DNA from: Thermohalobaculum sp965247385
GTDB taxonomy: Bacteria; Pseudomonadota; Alphaproteobacteria; Rhodobacterales; Rhodobacteraceae
Direction: 5' to 3'
Assembly: GCA_965247385.1 (NCBI GenBank)
Contig: CBDFHG010000002.1
Location: 1,550,001 to 1,614,000 of the forward strand
DNA: 64,000 nt
Shown: one piece after another, positions 52,142 to 62,859 of the stretch
Numbering within the stretch: position 1 is the stretch's first letter
How the letters are laid out: each line of letters starts with the position of its first letter
Position numbers and translations under genes: made by a program
Notes under the pieces: model-generated
Database searches by the model: none
What the model was told of the DNA's origin: nothing
What the model saw: only the letters and a program-made list of their open reading frames with translations

Positions 52142-53349
52142 TTCCTCCACCCGGTCCGTCTTCCTAACCCTTCCGATGCGTCATGGCCGTAGAGCCAGTC
52201 GAGCCGCCCAGCGGCAAAGCCCGGCGCCAACCGGGAGACGGTCGAGACCAGGCCCCAATGCCCGACCCGGCCGATTCCCGACGGTTTGTGAAAAAACTGC
52301 CCGTTGGCAAGGCTTCTGTGCTGCACCTGCGTGACCCTTGACCAGCGGCGTTTCTCATAGGCCAACAGAGCGTCCGGCAGGCCACTGCCGGTTTGCAGTT
52401 CGCGCACCAGCACGGCGACGTCCTCCAGCCCCATCGCCGCGCCCTGGGCCATGAAAGGGAGCATCGGATGCGCCGCATCGCCGATCAGCACCACCGGCCC
52501 ATCGACCCAGCGAACCTGCTCCGGCCGCCCGAACAGGCCCCACAGGAAGGTGGTCTCGATTTGATCGAGCAGCCCGGTCACGTCGGGATGCCAACCGGCG
52601 AAACCACGCCGCAATTCCTCCGGATCGCCAGGCGCCGACCAGCCTTCGGCGGTCCATTCCGCCCGCTCCTCGACCGCGACGAAGTTCACCAGCGAGCCGC
52701 CGCGCAGATAGTAGGTCACCAAATGCCGCCCTGGGCCGGCCCAAACCGTGGCGTTGGGCGCGACCAACGCGTCGGGCAACCGTTCCGCCGGGATGGTGCC
52801 GCGCCAGGCGACCTGGCCTGTGAACTCCGGCTCTTCGGGGCCGTCGAGCTGGTTCCGCAAGACCGAGCGGATGCCGTCGGCGCCGATCACCAGATCGCCG
52901 GTCAGGGATTCGCCGCCGGCCAGCTTCAGCACGGGCCCCTCGGGGCGCCGCAGATAGCCCTCGACCCGCGCCGCGCCGCGTATCTCGACCCCGGCGTCGC
53001 GCGCCGCGTCGGTCAATGCCGCCAGCAGATCGGCCCTGTGGACGTGAAGATAGGGGGCACCCCAACGCGCCTTGGCGGCCGCGCCCAGCGATGCCCGGTA
53101 AATACGCGCACCCGATCGGCCGGCACGCAGTTCCGCCACCTGGGGGTGGAACGCCGGACCGGACACGGCGTCGAGTACGCCGAGCCAGCGCAGCACCTTG
53201 GCGGCGTTCGGACTCATCTGAAGCCCGGCGCCCACTTCACCCGGTGCCGCCGCCTCCTCGCACACGGTCACCTGCCAGCCCTCACGCACCAGCGCAAGCG
53301 CCGCGGCCATTCCGGCGATCCCGCCGCCTGCGATCAAAGCCTTGTTCAT
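52138..53349 (-). CDS. FAD-dependent aromatic-ring monooxygenase (salicylate hydroxylase-like)
   Basis: 403 aa from the ATG at 53349. GxGxxG motif ALIAGGGIAGMAAALALVRE, then VGAGLQMSPNAAKVLRWLGV, DG motif DLVIGADGIRSVLRNQLDG and GD motif VVLIGDAAHPMLPFMAQGAA: a group A flavoprotein hydroxylase. It acts on an aromatic or similar substrate with NAD(P)H and O2. No neighbouring pathway genes reveal the substrate. Confidence 0.85.
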   Translation of the reverse strand: MNKALIAGGGIAGMAAALALVREGWQVTVCEEAAAPGEVGAGLQMSPNAAKVLRWLGVLDAVSGPAFHPQVAELRAGRSGARIYRASLGAAAKARWGAPYLHVHRADLLAALTDAARDAGVEIRGAARVEGYLRRPEGPVLKLAGGESLTGDLVIGADGIRSVLRNQLDGPEEPEFTGQVAWRGTIPAERLPDALVAPNATVWAGPGRHLVTYYLRGGSLVNFVAVEERAEWTAEGWSAPGDPEELRRGFAGWHPDVTGLLDQIETTFLWGLFGRPEQVRWVDGPVVLIGDAAHPMLPFMAQGAAMGLEDVAVLVRELQTGSGLPDALLAYEKRRWSRVTQVQHRSLANGQFFHKPSGIGRVGHWGLVSTVSRLAPGFAAGRLDWLYGHDASEGLGRRTGWRK

Positions 53350-53559
53350 GCCTACTCTCGGCGCCCACTCTTGGCACCAACCCTTGGCGCACTGCATTAT
53401 TCGAATGCGTTCCCAGCTACGCATCGCCGCAGACCACGATGCCCACGGACTTGATCTGCCGCAAGTGCCGTGTTTTGGCGCAGCCTCGTTGGGCGGAAGG
53501 CCAGAGTTGCAGGATTGTCAGGGACAGGACAAGGCACCCGCTACTGCTGGATGCAAAAC

Positions 53560-54564
53560 TCAGCCGCCAGGACGAACCAACCGCAATCGCGGCTCCGGCC
53601 GGTCGCCGGTGGCATCGCTCGCGGTGTCGTCCTTCACGTCGAATAGCTGGCGCTTCGATGACGCGGGGGCCGGGCGTGGTAACAGCTCCCAATAAGGTCG
53701 GCTGGAATGCGGACCCGATTCGCGTCGGTTCAGGCGCACCATGATGTCTCCGGCCTTGCCGTAGACGGCACCGTCGTTCAACTCGGCGTTCTCGTCGATC
53801 ACCGCGCTGGCCAGCGCGAAGACTTGGTCCAGCATAACGTCGCGGTCGCAGCTCGACGGCGGCGCGATGATCTCGGAGCCGATGAAGGCCGTCAGCCCCA
53901 TGGTGGCGACGCCCGGGTTCAGCGCCTCGCCGCTGAGTTCGCCGAATTCGTACTCCGCCTGCACCGGCGGCGGCAGAACCTGCCAGCGCACCCAGAACTG
54001 CAGCGGCGCCTGCCCGTCGATGAAGCGTTCCATCTCGGAGCCGAACGTGACCATCGGGACGGCGTTTCGCGCAGGCAGCCAGATCACCCCTTCGGCCTCC
54101 GCCAAGTTAGCGACCGCCGCGGTCGCCAGGGTGACCGCGGTGGCGCGATCGAACATGGCGTCGCGGCTGTTGCCGCTGTCCCGACCCCCGGCCCGGTCCT
54201 CGGCCTCGGCGACAAGCAGATGTGACCGATGACCGGTCATGCCTGCCAACCCACCGCGCCAGATTGCGGGATTGATGAAAGAATGCATGGTCGATGCGCT
54301 GCACAGCGGCCGCGCGACCGCGCGGATGATCAACTGAACACCGGCGATCTCGCATATGAATTCAGAAGGGCCGGCGCGCAGCCCGGCCAGAATGCCGCGC
54401 TTGCGCGGGCCATCGTCGAGCATCCGGACCCGGGCACCAGCCTGACCGACCAGGTCGCACAGCGCATCGTGCAAGACTTCCCGATTCAGCTTGACCCGTT
54501 TTGCCAGCGGAACGGCAGCACCGTAGACTGGCTGCTGGCCCGCTTTCTCCCTTGATACGGCCAT
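53560..54564 (-). CDS. DUF4261-like hypothetical protein
   Basis: 334 aa from the ATG at 54564 (MAVSREKAGQQPVYGAAVPL). The C-terminal half (VTLATAAVANLAEAEGVIWL, NPGVATMGLTAFIGSEI, MLDQVFALASAVIDENAELN, DIMVRLNRRESG) resembles DUF4261, a domain of unknown function. The reading to 54693 upstream is not supported. Soluble, no signal peptide. Confidence 0.5.
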   Translation of the reverse strand: MAVSREKAGQQPVYGAAVPLAKRVKLNREVLHDALCDLVGQAGARVRMLDDGPRKRGILAGLRAGPSEFICEIAGVQLIIRAVARPLCSASTMHSFINPAIWRGGLAGMTGHRSHLLVAEAEDRAGGRDSGNSRDAMFDRATAVTLATAAVANLAEAEGVIWLPARNAVPMVTFGSEMERFIDGQAPLQFWVRWQVLPPPVQAEYEFGELSGEALNPGVATMGLTAFIGSEIIAPPSSCDRDVMLDQVFALASAVIDENAELNDGAVYGKAGDIMVRLNRRESGPHSSRPYWELLPRPAPASSKRQLFDVKDDTASDATGDRPEPRLRLVRPGG

Positions 54565-54779
54565 CGGAAGCCCTCCTGAACCGAACTCACCCGCACCGGT
54601 CGGCGCAAGATGCAGACCGGGTCGATCCCGACAAAAAACGAATGGCGGTGTCCCGCATCTCCCGGGCCGCCTCCACACCCACCTAGTTGCCACTATAGTC
54701 CGAAACCGGGGTCAAACGGAACACTGGTGTTCCCGAGACCCCCTAAATTCACAAACCAAGTGCAACACCGGTATGCTCC

Positions 54780-55016
54780 GGAGTTGCGAAGGGCAAGGCC
54801 AAACACCGAGCGCCGGCACAAGGCGCACAAAATTGCGTCATCATGATAAACCGCTCCCTTGCCGCGAACCGCATGCCATCGATCAATTATCGCATCATCA
54901 ATCCAAAGCGTCAGTGAGCCGCGTTCGACAAGAGAGGCATTGTAATTGCGCCAGTTGGTGATCCGGTGTTGGGGCTTCGGCGAAGCAAATCGTTTTGGTA
55001 ATTGTTTGTCCATCAA
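54780..55016 (-). pseudogene. IS5-family transposase, N-terminal fragment
   Basis: About 80 codons: HRITNWRNYNASLVERGSLT and LWIDDAIIDRWHAVRGKGAV, then DDAILCALCRRSVFGLALR, matching the start of IS5-group transposases, after which similarity stops at a non-homologous sequence. The catalytic domain is missing. Confidence 0.7.
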
Positions 55017-55088
55017 CAGGATAAATCACAATTCGAGGGCTCTGGATAACTATTCCACACTGAGCCAGGATTTGCTCTATTTCCGGCA

Positions 55089-56097
55089 TGAGAAAACCCT
55101 TTGAAACCCAGCCTGCGTTGTTCGTTTGCAGCACAGCGCTTGATCACCCGTCATTACATGCTCTGGACGCCACCGAAGCGGTGTTGGACTGGACTGAGCT
55201 TGAAGCCTTGATGGGCGAAAATATGCCTCGGAGACGGGCTGCCCGAGCTACCCGCTGCTGACCCTGCTGCGCAGTCTTCTGCCGGGTATCTGGTATAAAC
55301 TGTCGGACCAACAACTTGCTTCGAGTCTGGCGCGGGATCTTCTGTTTCGCCGTTTCTGCCGCCTTGAGGTTATCGTCCGACATTCCTGATGCGACCACGT
55401 TGGGGCGTTTTCGCCAGCAGCTTGTGGACCGCGATTTGTGGGAGAAGTTACTGGGCGAGGTCAACCGGCAATTAGAGGCCCAGCATATCATCATGGCTGA
55501 GGGCCGGGTCAGTATTATCGATGCGACACCTGTTGAAGCGGCGCAATCGGGTCCGGGCAAGGGAGTTGATGGCAACCCGACGAAGGACGGGAAGCGGGTT
55601 GGCACGTTAAGCAGGGCAGCCGTGGCAAGCTGAAGTCCACCTATGGCTACAGTGTGCATACGGGTGTTGATGAGGATGGCTTTATTCATCGCCAGACGGT
55701 GACGCCGGGCAATGTGCATGACAGCCGGGAGCGTGACACCCTGCTGCCGGGTGATGAGAACGAGCTTTACGCCGCCGCGCCCTGCAGTTCGGCTGAGACC
55801 CGCGACAAGCTGGCCCGGTTTGGAATTTCCGATCGTGTTCAACGCAAGGGCTACCGCAACCATCCCCTGTCGGCGGGCGATCATGAGCGCAACAAGGAAA
55901 TCGCTGTAACCCGCAGCGGCGCGGAGCGCCCGTTCGCCACGTACAAGGAGCGGTTGTATGGCCTGGCCCGGACGCGGTTCATGGGATTGGACAGGAACCG
56001 GACATTCTATGGCCTAGCAGCGATGGCGAGCAACATCCGCAAAGGTGCCAAATTCCTCACGCTATATGGCATTCGAGAACCGGTCCCCATAGGATAA
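55089..56097 (+). pseudogene. IS5-family (IS1031-like) transposase, multiply frameshifted
   Basis: Starts MRKPFETQPALFVCSTALDH. Frame pieces carry DATTLGRFRQQLVDRDLWEK, MAEGRVSIIDATPVEAAQS (first catalytic Asp), KSTYGYSVHTGVDEDGF with VTPGNVHDSRERDTLLPGD, and VTRSGAERPFATYKERLYGL. At least two frameshifts (near 55235 and 55610) and one lost catalytic Asp region separate them. Dead element. Confidence 0.8.
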
Positions 56098-56324
56098 GTG
56101 CGGCAAAATTCCGGAAATTCCCCGAATAGCGGTCAAAATCACCGGATAACCGCTGGGGCGGAGCAAATTATCACGCCAATTCGCATGTTCGGTTGAAACC
56201 CCGAGCCATATTGGGCCTTATGCAGGGGTCTCTGTATATGAACTTTTGGTTCTTCAAGAAAAATGTTCAGTTATCTTTGCAACATTATACCCCTTGGGAG
56301 GGCTTAGCCAAGGGGTGTCGCAAT

Positions 56325-56614
56325 TCAGCCGCCAGCAAGCGCTCTTTCTACAGCCGTATAGTCGCTCATGATAACTTTCAGCAGAACTCTTGCCGGACCG
56401 TCAGGTTGGCGACGGCCCTGCTCCCAATTTCGTATGGTTCCGAGGCTGAAACCAAAGCGAAGAGCAAACTCCTCTTGGCTCATACGTAATCCCACCCGAA
56501 CAGCACAAACATCGATATGATGGACATACACGTCGTGTTTTTTATTCGGCCCCTAGTCCCCTTGGCGTCAACAGCATCCCTGAGGCCTTCGATGATTTTC
56601 GCTCCTGTGGACAT
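56325..56614 (-). pseudogene. XRE-family antitoxin-like regulator, frameshifted
   Basis: From ATG 56614: MSTGAKIIEGLRDAVDAKGT, then a frameshift near 56530, then IDVCAVRVGLRMSQEEFALR, FGFSLGTIRNWEQGRRQPDG and PARVLLKVIMSDY. The C-terminal half is the HTH typical of HigA-like antitoxins in which the recognition helix precedes WEQGRRxP. The partner toxin gene is not visible. The shorter 56325-56531 reading might still be translated from a GTG. Confidence 0.7.
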
Positions 56615-56677
56615 CGAAATTCTCCCCTTCGGCATTATTCTCAGGCTAAGGAAAGGCCGCCGTAGCCAGTTCCATTT

Positions 56678-58186
56678 GGTAACTACTCAACCCACCCCAA
56701 AGGTTGCGTTCCTGGGTTCGATCGGCACCAGATATAGAGGATTTTCTTGCATTGAGGGCGTGGATATGCGTCAAGTTATCTATGACTCATTTACCCGACC
56801 TGAGCCGATTGACGCATGCAGAGAAAGATGCCTTGATCCTCGCGCTGTGGACGCAGGCACAGGAACTGGTGGCAGTGAACGAGGGCTTTGCCAGGCGCGT
56901 CACGGAACTTGAGGCAAACCCTGGCGAGCCTGCGAAGACGCCGGACAACTCCAGTACACCGCCGTCGCATGGGCGCAAGGCGAACAAGAAACCGGCCCGG
57001 GGCAACCGCAAAAAACGGCGCAAGGGGCATGGCGGCGGTGGGCGTCCTCTGAACCCTGACCCGGATCAGCGGGTGGTGGCGAAGGCGCTGTCCTGCCCGC
57101 ACTGTTGTTCAGCGCTCGGCGATGAGGATCACAAGTTGCATGCGATTTATGACAAGATCGAACTGCCGCGCCCCGCTCCCATTGTCACCCGTGTGGAACT
57201 GTATGCGGCGAGGTGTTCTCATTGTTCGGCGCGTTTTGTGGCGCCGGTTCCGGCGGGGCTTGAGCCGGGGTCTCCGTTCACCCCGTCGATCGAGGCGATG
57301 GCGGTTTACATGCGTTATGAACACGCGGTCAGTTACCAGCGTCTGTCGAAACTGTTCGCCGATTTGCACGGCTTGACGATCAGCCAAGCCGCCCTGGTCA
57401 ACCTGTTCAAGAGGGTCAAGCCCGGCTTTGACGCCCGGTTCCAGGCGGTTCTTGCCCGCCTGCGGCAAAGCCGGATCGTCTGCTCCGACGAGACCGGCGC
57501 ACGCATCAAGGGGCGCAACGCCTGGGAATGGGTTTTCCAGAACGATGAAGTCTGCGTCCACGTCATCCGCAACAGTCGGGCGCAACAGTCGGGCGAAGGC
57601 GGTGGCCGAGGACGTGATGGACGGCCACAGGCCCGCCATCTGGGTGTCCGATCTTTACGGCGGCCAGCGGCGGCTCGGGGAGGTCTGGCAAATCTGTCTG
57701 GCCCATCAGTTGCGCGACTGCCAGTATGCCATCGACGCTGGCGATGCGATCTTCGCACCGGCAATGAAAATGCTCATCTTGCGCGCCGGTGTTCCGGGCC
57801 GACGGCGAAAGCGTCTGAAGGACATTACACTTCAGAAATACCGGGGCGACCTGGACCGGCGAATGGACAAGGTTATGGCTTGTCAGCCAACCAACAAAGA
57901 CGGAATTCGTCTGCGCAAACGCTCCGGCAAAGACCGTGACAGCCTGTTCACATTGATGACCGAACGCGACGTGCCGCCAACCAACAACGGCTCGGAACAA
58001 GCCATCCGCCCCTCAACCACCTTGCGCAAGGTCACCGGGGGATTCCGCTCCAACCGGGGAGCCGACTTCTACGCCAACGTTCGCTCCGTCATCAACACCG
58101 GAAAACGGCAAGGCCTGTCTGCTTTCCAGGCAATCCAGGCCACCATCGCTGGAAAATCATTGAGCCAGCCGGGTTGAGTAGTTACC
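56678..58186 (+). mobile_element. IS66-family element (single-gene type)
   Basis: 1509 bp bounded by a perfect 16-bp inverted repeat GGTAACTACTCAACCC (56678-56693) and its complement (58171-58186). It carries only the large transposase, without tnpA/tnpB accessory genes, as in the ISBst12-like subgroup. No 8-bp duplication is detectable. Its right end abuts the C-terminal remnant of an IS1595 transposase. Confidence 0.82.
56782..58177 (+). pseudogene. IS66-family transposase with 13-bp tandem duplication
   Basis: Starts MTHLPDLSRLTHAEKDALIL. Coiled region, then DNSSTPPSHGRKANKKPARG, a zinc-binding CPHC...ARCSHCSARF, YQRLSKLFADLHGLTISQAA and SDETGARIKGRNAWEWVFQ (catalytic). At about 57571-57596 a 13-base unit (AACAGTCGGGCGC/A) is duplicated, shifting the frame; without it the reading continues as RAKAVAEDVMDGHRPAIWVS to ERDVPPTNNGSEQAIRP. 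A single recent lesion in an otherwise complete gene. Confidence 0.88.
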
Positions 58187-58314
58187 TTGGGCGCTATGTG
58201 AGCGAATTTGAAGGCCGAAAAATGGTGCGCGGCATGAACACGATTGATCAAATGAAGTTTTTGGTTAAAAGTATGTTTTGCAAGTGGTTGCTCTATCGGG
58301 AACTGGTTTCGTAA
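58187..58314 (+). pseudogene. IS1595-family transposase 4, C-terminal remnant
   Basis: LGRYVSEFEGRKMVRGMN, TIDQMKFLVKSMF and LLYRELVS align with the C-terminus of the IS1595 transposases in this window (LGRYVGEFAGRHNDRESD, TADQMGHMVEGMIG, LRYNDLIG in element 3). It is cut at its 5' side by the IS66 element. It marks a fourth, diverged IS1595 element whose downstream accessory genes follow directly. Confidence 0.78.
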
Positions 58315-58350
58315 AACCAGCGGAGCGACAAAACGGGAGGAAGACGGAAA

Positions 58351-58467
58351 ATGAACACCCAACCAGAAATTCGCGTAAAACCACGCGGCTATCAGCCGAC
58401 AAAAGACGAGTTGAAAGAGCCTGTCCGGGTCATTGGAACGCCAGAAGAACTTCGTGCGGTGTACTGA
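58351..58467 (+). CDS. Small conserved YQPTK protein, copy 4
   Basis: 38 aa: MNTQPEIRVKPRGYQPTKDE, then LKEPVRVIGTPEELRAVY. GGGAGG lies 12 bases before the ATG. It shares Y-Q-P-T-K-x-E-x-x-x-x-V with the copies in IS1595 units 1-3 and again sits just downstream of an IS1595 transposase 3' end. HicB follows 54 bases later. Function unknown. Confidence 0.6.
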   Translation: MNTQPEIRVKPRGYQPTKDELKEPVRVIGTPEELRAVY

Positions 58468-58521
58468 AATCCGCTCACGTCATTGAAGACAAAAACGCTT
58501 GAGTTTTTTCAGGAGAAAAGC

Positions 58522-58764
58522 ATGAGTGCTGTTACAATCATCGTTCGCGCGGCGTGGGATGCGGATGCCCACGTATGGGTTGCCCAAAGTCCTGACTTGC
58601 CCGGTTTGATCTTGGAGGCACCTTCGCAGGATGCACTTCTGGAAAAGCTGCAACACGCGATTCCTGATCTCATTGCTGAAACTGAGATTGAAACTCAGGG
58701 CCTTCTGGAGATCCCGGTAGTTCTGATGTCTGAGGCTCTGACAAGAGTGCGTGTTAACACCTGA
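58522..58764 (+). CDS. hicB: HicB-family antitoxin (DUF1902-like)
   Basis: 80 aa from the ATG at 58522 (MSAVTIIVRAAWDADAHVWV), preceded by AGGAGAAAAG. AWDADAHVWVAQSPDLPGLI and EAPSQDALLEKLQHAIPDLI are the HicB partial RNase H-like fold. It overlaps the downstream hicA start as TGATG. HicB binds and neutralises HicA; this form lacks an obvious C-terminal HTH, so autoregulation would be indirect. Confidence 0.82.
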   Translation: MSAVTIIVRAAWDADAHVWVAQSPDLPGLILEAPSQDALLEKLQHAIPDLIAETEIETQGLLEIPVVLMSEALTRVRVNT

Positions 58765-58957
58765 TGCCGAGCTTTGAAAGAGATGTCCGAAGGTTATTGC
58801 GAGAACACGGCTGCACAATCGTTCGAAGAGCCAAAGGCGATCATGAGTTTGGTGCAGCCCGATCACAAAACTAAAAATCACTGTCGATAATAAGATAAAA
58901 TCTCGGCACACAGCCAACGGGATCATGAAGCGTGCCGGGATCGATCACAAATTCTGA
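58763..58957 (+). pseudogene. hicA: HicA-family toxin, single-base frameshift
   Basis: Reads MPSFERDVRRLLREHGCTIV and RRAKGDHEF in frame 1, then the frame is lost in a T-run near 58850. One base offset continues as W-x-SPITKLKITVDNKIKS and RHTANGIMKRAGIDHKF, the expected HicA C-terminus. The double-stranded RNA-binding fold and the family His (GDHEF) are represented. With the frameshift the product would end ten residues later and should be inactive. Confidence 0.82.
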
Positions 58958-59086
58958 TCCCTACACCCACACGGGCGACCAGGAAGACCGCGTGAGGCAT
59001 GCATAACTGGGCGGTAAAGAGTAAAAAGACGGCACTACTCTTAGCCGCATAATCAGGAGCTATACCCGCGTTTGGGTGACGGGTGA

Positions 59087-59600
59087 TCATGCGGCGGCAT
59101 GGGTTTGGTCGCTGCTCGCTTCGATTCCGTCGTTGAACTTGACGCCTTCGACGAGCTTTGACAACTGGTGATGGCTTCGCAGGCGGCGCCATGTCTTCGC
59201 CGCCGCCATGATCAGCTTGAAAACCATCCACATTGCGGTGTCGTTCGACAGACATCCCCGGCTGCGGACGGTTCGGTGACGTACGGTTGCAAAGACGCTC
59301 TCGATCGGGTTGGTGGTGCGCAGGTGCTGCCAGTGTTCGGCCGGAAAATCGTAGAACGCCAGCAGTTCCGCGCGATCCCTGGTCAGGCATTCGACCGCCT
59401 TGGGATGTTTCGCCTGGTATTTTGCGGCGAAGACGCCCATCGCCCTGGCCGTATCGGCGCGGCTCTCGGCCATCCAGATGGCACGGAGATCGGCCTTGGC
59501 TGTCTTCCGGGCCGATTTCGCGAGCTTGTTGAGAACGTTCGATGTCTTGTGAACCCGGCACCGCTGATGCCTGCAGTTTTCAGACCTACATGCGGTGAAC
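59087..59600 (-). pseudogene. IS256-family transposase, C-terminal fragment
   Basis: About 170 codons of a Mutator/IS256 transposase: HQRCRVHKTSNVLNKLAKSA, YDFPAEHWQHLRTTNPIESV (with the catalytic Glu) and FATVRHRTVRSRGCLSNDTA. The N-terminal half with the first Asp is absent. The region 58958-59086 upstream shows nothing. Confidence 0.85.
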
Positions 59601-59703
59601 GCCATCCACTTCTAGTGGGTGGCGTTTTTGTTCATACGAGAAATTTTTTGTGGAGGCCACAACCGAACTACAGAAAAGTCACCTTATACCAATCGCCCTA
59701 ACG

Positions 59704-59884
59704 ATTGACCTGTGCCCATTTTCGTGTGGTGATGGAGGCGATGGCGGCTTCGCTCGGAAATGCAATCAAATCCACTTCCAACGTCGAAGAGCAGGAGTCA
59801 ATTGAGAAGGCCGTTGGTATTACACCAACGGCCCTGGAGATTGACCTGTGCCCATTGTCGTGTGGTGATGGTGGCGATGGCGGC
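59704..59884. repeat. IS630-type end: 45-bp direct repeat and palindrome
   Basis: A 45-bp sequence starting ATTGACCTGTGCCCATTTTC (59704-59748) recurs with two or three changes at 59840-59884. Between them GGCCGTTGGT (59809-59818) and ACCAACGGCC (59824-59833) form a perfect 10-bp palindrome around ATTAC. The second copy encodes the C-terminus of the IS630 fragment, so the first is a second, truncated end. Confidence 0.65.
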
Positions 59885-60150
59885 TGAATCGTTTGCGAAG
59901 AAGTTCCATGCGATGCAGCATTTGTCGACGATGTCGGCGTAGCCATCGAAGACGTTTATGGCGAACTTGTTGGCACGCAGGTATTGCCAGACGTTTTCGA
60001 CCGGATCGAGTTCGGGCGCGTATGGCGGGAGAATGAGCAGCGTGGCGTTGTCGGGCACCATGAGGTCCTTGCCGGCATGCCAGCCGGCACCGTCGAGGAC
60101 GCGTACCGCGTGGGCGCCAGGGGCTACGGCGCGGGCGATCTCGGCTGCAG
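59798..60150 (-). pseudogene. IS630-family transposase, C-terminal fragment
   Basis: DDE_3-type end: VRVLDGAGWHAGKDLMVPDN and LILPPYAPELDPVENVWQYL, then DKCCIAWNFFANDS and the ending RQWAQVN. The conserved N-x-A/G-W-H and PPYAPELDPVENVWQ motifs make the family clear. The N-terminal two thirds are missing, replaced upstream by another IS fragment. Confidence 0.85.
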
Positions 60151-60387
60151 CTTCACGCCCTCGCCTACAATCTCGCCACCTTCATGCGGAGGCTGGCTTT
60201 GCCGAAGGAGGTCGAGCACTGGTCGCTGACCACGCTGCGGGAGAAGTTGGTAAAGACCGGTGCCAAGGTGGTCAGCCATGGCCGCTACGTCACGTTCCAA
60301 TTGGCCGAGGTGGCGGCGGCGAGGGAACTGTTCCGGAAAATCTTGAGCCTGATTGATGATCTGCGACCAAGACCCGCCCCGGCGTAG
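60142..60387 (+). pseudogene. IS1380-group transposase, C-terminal fragment (second subfamily)
   Basis: About 80 codons: LHALAYNLATFMRRLALPKE, VEHWSLTTLREKLVKTGAKV and HGRYVTFQLAEVAAARELF. This is the C-terminus of a DDE group 1 transposase distinct from copies 1 and 2. Sequence from 60388 to 60598 is the outer end of this element plus a spacer before rpoD; no gene. Confidence 0.75.
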
Positions 60388-60598
60388 GCCGGGGACATCG
60401 ACAGCGAGGTGAAAACGACAGCAGGGGGGTGTCCGAATGGCGGCAAATCCGGCCAAATGGCCTTCCAACCGAGGGCTGATCGCCAAAATCAAGCCATCGG
60501 ATGGCGGCAAAGGGAATACAGTTCCCTCAACGGTGGTACGGGGGTGTGATCTCCACAAACCTGGAAGTCATCTGGGAAATGTCGGCTTCAAGACGGAC

Positions 60599-62662
<2,064 letters not shown>

Positions 62663-62859
62663 CAGGCACCTTTCGTCACTGGCCGCAGGGCATCACGGGC
62701 GGGGTGGCGGCAGCCGCTCCACCGGCGGAAAAACCGACGCCGCCGATCACGCCCAACCGGGCGATCAAGCCGCGGGGATCGGGCAAACCGGAGAATCGCT
62801 GATTCGGGGGCTGCATGTAGAGCTGTTTAGAAAACGAATCACTGATTCGGAAGAGTTGC

